Shown: piece after piece, positions 61,923-64,000 of the stretch
How the letters are laid out: each line of letters begins with the position of its first letter
Numbering within the stretch: the first letter of the stretch is position 1
Assembly (NCBI RefSeq): GCF_019303535.1
Contig: NZ_JACCIU010000002.1
Location: 248,001-312,000 of the forward strand
Source: Lactobacillus sp. Sy-1
GTDB lineage: Bacteria; Bacillota; Bacilli; Lactobacillales; Lactobacillaceae
Length of the DNA: 64,000 nucleotides
Direction of reading: 5' to 3'
The notes under the pieces: model-generated
What the model was told of the DNA's origin: nothing
Databases searched by the model: none
Seen by the model: the letters and a program-made list of their open reading frames with translations, nothing else
Program-made: the position numbers and the translations under genes

Positions 61923-62228
61923 TTTATTTTGTCCCCTCCTTTGCGTGATTCACTTTATCCAGTTAAAATGAATCACTTTCATATTTAAAATTAATATTAA
62001 TTTAGCACTTTTTGATGCCATATCAATCAAGTTATCAATCTAATTTTACTCCAATAATAGTGTGTTTAACCAAATTAATTCCATTGCTAAATAGTGTTTT
62101 ATTTATAAATCCTTCAATGATAATAGCAAAACAGTTCAGATTTAATGAAAAAACACCCGCACCCTAGTACTATGTAGATAGTAGTTATGATAAATATTTC
62201 GTTAAACACCTAGAAGGGATCTGAATTT
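61923..62228. other. intergenic region without identified gene
   Basis: About 300 bases with no supported ORF or hairpin; it separates the divergent MFS gene and the small paralogue gene, whose AGAAGGGATCTG binding site is at its end. Confidence 0.4.
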
Positions 62229-62522
62229 ATGAAGGATAACGTACGATTAACTTTTATGTTTGGCTCGTATAAAGTTATATCAATGGAATTAAATTTAAAA
62301 ACCAAGGTTTCAAAGGTCGTCTATGATGATAATGATTCAGCCAGTTCCAAAATGGTTTTACTTCCTGAGGAAAAGACTTATAGCGGCTTAGAAAATCGAA
62401 TTCAATGGTGGTTCAATGATCACAGACCACTCCCCGAATTACTTGTAGATCTTCAAAAATATGGTTTTAACTACGCTGGTCAACAAAATTTAGACCTTAA
62501 AATTGAAGAATTAGATGATTGA
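62229..62522 (+). CDS. small protein of unknown family, paralogue of 56696-56983
   Basis: The 97-residue protein begins MKDNVRLTFMFGSYKVISMELNLKTKVSKV and shares the whole layout with the 95-residue protein at 56696, including RIQWWFND and the ending NLDLKIEE. AGAAGGG lies upstream. No signal peptide or known domain. Divergence between the copies at the middle segment suggests old duplication. Confidence 0.7.
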   Translation: MKDNVRLTFMFGSYKVISMELNLKTKVSKVVYDDNDSASSKMVLLPEEKTYSGLENRIQWWFNDHRPLPELLVDLQKYGFNYAGQQNLDLKIEELDD

Positions 62523-62542
62523 TCCCATCTGATTCACTATAA

Positions 62543-62635
62543 AGCTGCCCTTCCTCATTAATAATTATTAATTTCATTTGACTTAAAGTTAGCTTTAAGA
62601 TGTAAGCTAATCACATCAAATAAAGAAGGGCAGCT
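62543..62635 (+). promoter_or_regulatory. inverted repeat that can hide the SDR ribosome binding site
   Basis: AGCTGCCCTTC (62543-62553) is exactly complementary to GAAGGGCAGCT (62625-62635), and GAAGGG in the second arm is the binding site of the SDR gene. Between the arms are TTAAAG/CTTTAA and TTAGCTT/AAGCTAA alternatives. A fold-dependent control of translation is inferred; the pairing is observed. Confidence 0.45.
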
Positions 62636-62642
62636 GAAAAAA

Positions 62643-63467
62643 ATGTCGAAAGATGTAATGCTTGTGATTGGTGCTGGTCAAATTAGTATGGCCATCGCTA
62701 GAAGAATTGGGTATGGTAAGAAAATTATTCTTGGTGATAAGAATTTATCTAACGCTGATAAAATCGCTGAGACGATGGAAAATGCTGGTTTTGATGTTGA
62801 AACCTTTGAAATGGATTTATCATCTAGGGATTCAATTAGGTCAATGATCGACCAAGCGCAAAAATATGGTGAAATCAAATTCCTTGTTAACGGTGCTGGT
62901 TTATCCCCTAGCCAAGCTTCAATTGAAGCCATCTTAAAGGTTGATTTATACGGAACCGCTGTTTTATTAGAAGAAGTTGGGAAGGTGATTGCTGACGGTG
63001 GGACCGGAGTGACCATTTCTAGTCAATCTGGATTTAGAATGCCCGCCCTCACCCCTGAACAAGATCAGCAATTGGCTTGTACCCCTACCGATGAACTATT
63101 GAATTTGGATTTTCTGCAACCTAGCAACGTTGAAAACACGCTCAAAGCATATCAACTAGCTAAACGTTGTAATGAAAAGCGGGTCATGGCCGAAGCCGTT
63201 AAATGGGGCAAACGAGGTGCCAGAATCAATGACATTGCTCCAGGGATTATTGTTACGCCACTAGCAATTGATGAATTCAATGGAATCCGTGGCGATTTCT
63301 ATAAAAAGATGTTCGCTAAATCCCCTGCTGGACGACCAGGAACCGCTGATGAAATTGCGAACGTTGCCGAACTACTAATGAGTGACCGCGGTGCCTTTAT
63401 TACCGGGTCCACATTCCTAGCTGACGGTGGCGCTACCGCTGATTTTTACTACGGAAATCAAGACTAA
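62643..63467 (+). CDS. short-chain dehydrogenase/reductase
   Basis: The 274-residue protein has an SDR Rossmann start (VMLVIGAGQISMAIARRIG), LVNGAGLS (the NNAG-equivalent), VTISSQSG with the catalytic Ser, YQLAKRCN (the YxxxK motif near residue 168) and the C-terminal ITGSTFLADGGATADFYYG. It reduces or oxidises a carbonyl or alcohol with NAD(P); the substrate is unknown. A zinc-dependent alcohol dehydrogenase gene begins 36 nt downstream and is probably in the same operon. Its binding site can be masked by an upstream repeat. Confidence 0.88.
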   Translation: MSKDVMLVIGAGQISMAIARRIGYGKKIILGDKNLSNADKIAETMENAGFDVETFEMDLSSRDSIRSMIDQAQKYGEIKFLVNGAGLSPSQASIEAILKVDLYGTAVLLEEVGKVIADGGTGVTISSQSGFRMPALTPEQDQQLACTPTDELLNLDFLQPSNVENTLKAYQLAKRCNEKRVMAEAVKWGKRGARINDIAPGIIVTPLAIDEFNGIRGDFYKKMFAKSPAGRPGTADEIANVAELLMSDRGAFITGSTFLADGGATADFYYGNQD

Positions 63468-63503
63468 TTCCTACCTCAAATTAAATTTAAAGGAGTCCTC
63501 AAT

Positions 63504-64000
63504 ATGAAACAAACTCGATTTGTAAAAGCTGGTAAAGTAGAAGTTAAAGAAGTGGCTAAACCTGAAATTGAAAAGGATGATGACGTGATCTTACACGTTG
63601 TCCAAGCCTGTGTCTGCGGTTCTGATTTATGGACATACCGTGGTTTAGATAAAAAGGAACCCAATTCGTTGAACAATGGTCACGAAGCAATCGGAATCGT
63701 TGAATCAGTTGGAAAGGCCATCACCACTGTTAAACCAGGTGACTTTGTAATCGCCCCATTCACTCACGGATGCGGTCACTGTGCTGCCTGTCGAGCTGGG
63801 TTTGATGGTAATTGTCAGAGCCACTCCGATAACTTCAGTAGTGGTTATCAATCGGAATATGTACGGTTCCAACACGCTAACTGGGCTCTTGTAAAAGTAC
63901 CTGGCAAGCCGGAAGATTATAGTCAAGGGATGCTGAATTCATTCTTGGCCCTATCTGATGTTATGGCAACTGGATTCCACGCTGCTAAAACTGCAAACGT
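63504..64000 (+). CDS. zinc-dependent alcohol dehydrogenase, cut by the window end
   Basis: From the ATG at 63504 (AGGAG 8 nt upstream) a reading frame of 165 codons runs off the window. It encodes a medium-chain dehydrogenase N-terminal domain: CVCGSDLWTYRG (catalytic zinc Cys), NNGHEAIGIV (catalytic zinc His), and the structural-zinc cluster GCGHCAACRAGFDGNC. The nucleotide-binding half is outside. It follows the SDR gene and probably works with it on an alcohol or polyol. Confidence 0.88.
   Translation, partial: MKQTRFVKAGKVEVKEVAKPEIEKDDDVILHVVQACVCGSDLWTYRGLDKKEPNSLNNGHEAIGIVESVGKAITTVKPGDFVIAPFTHGCGHCAACRAGFDGNCQSHSDNFSSGYQSEYVRFQHANWALVKVPGKPEDYSQGMLNSFLALSDVMATGFHAAKTAN

Overview
The window looks like a chromosomal piece of an AT-rich Lactobacillaceae genome. 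Supporting this are strong AGGAGG-type ribosome binding sites with frequent GTG/TTG starts, three T-box leaders, a TPP riboswitch, many lone transporters, Ltp-type and lactobacillus-type surface proteins, and YefM/YoeB modules. No rRNA, tRNA, CRISPR array or intact insertion sequence was seen. The species cannot be named from the sequence alone.

Layout. 1-4.3 kb: acetyltransferase, DHA2 efflux pump with a structured leader, hexapeptide acyltransferase, lone PTS EIIC. 4.5-8.1 kb: aroF-aroB-ROK kinase operon behind a leader-peptide attenuator. 8.8-12.9 kb: nitrilase-fold hydrolase, then TPP riboswitch-tenA-thiD-thiE-thiM. 13-24 kb: dehydrogenases, a second EIIC, a ThiD paralogue, a T-box (Met-like) aminotransferase/ketopantoate-reductase-like operon, a T-box hydratase and an amino-acid permease. 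24.2-25.4 kb: secreted GH20 protein. 25.4-32.3 kb: trpEGDCFBA (reverse strand) under a Trp T-box. 32.4-33.3 kb: Ltp-domain and small membrane protein. 33.6-40.8 kb: second aromatic attenuator and aroE-aroD-[MFS+chorismate mutase fusion]-aroC-aroA-tyrA-aroK. 40.9-64 kb: an accessory zone with a decayed and an intact yefM-yoeB locus, IS3-like scraps, small paralogous proteins, two ABC systems (one with an XRE-HTH fused to the ATPase), MFS pumps, an acidic 12-residue-repeat protein, small secreted proteins, an interrupted HNH nuclease gene, a start-less zeta-like kinase, a YoaK-family gene behind a structured leader, and an SDR/alcohol dehydrogenase pair running off the end.

How it works together. 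aroF, aroB, aroD, aroE, aroK, aroA and aroC complete the route to chorismate; the trp operon and tyrA (fed by the fused chorismate mutase) drain it to Trp and Tyr. No prephenate dehydratase is visible. The trp operon senses tRNA-Trp through a T-box, whereas both aro operons are preceded by short ORFs rich in Tyr/Phe/(Trp) codons followed by strong terminators, so two different tRNA-charging sensors appear to divide one pathway. This, the MFS-chorismate mutase fusion, and the unassigned leader RNAs at 2.3 kb and 59.8 kb are the most interesting content.
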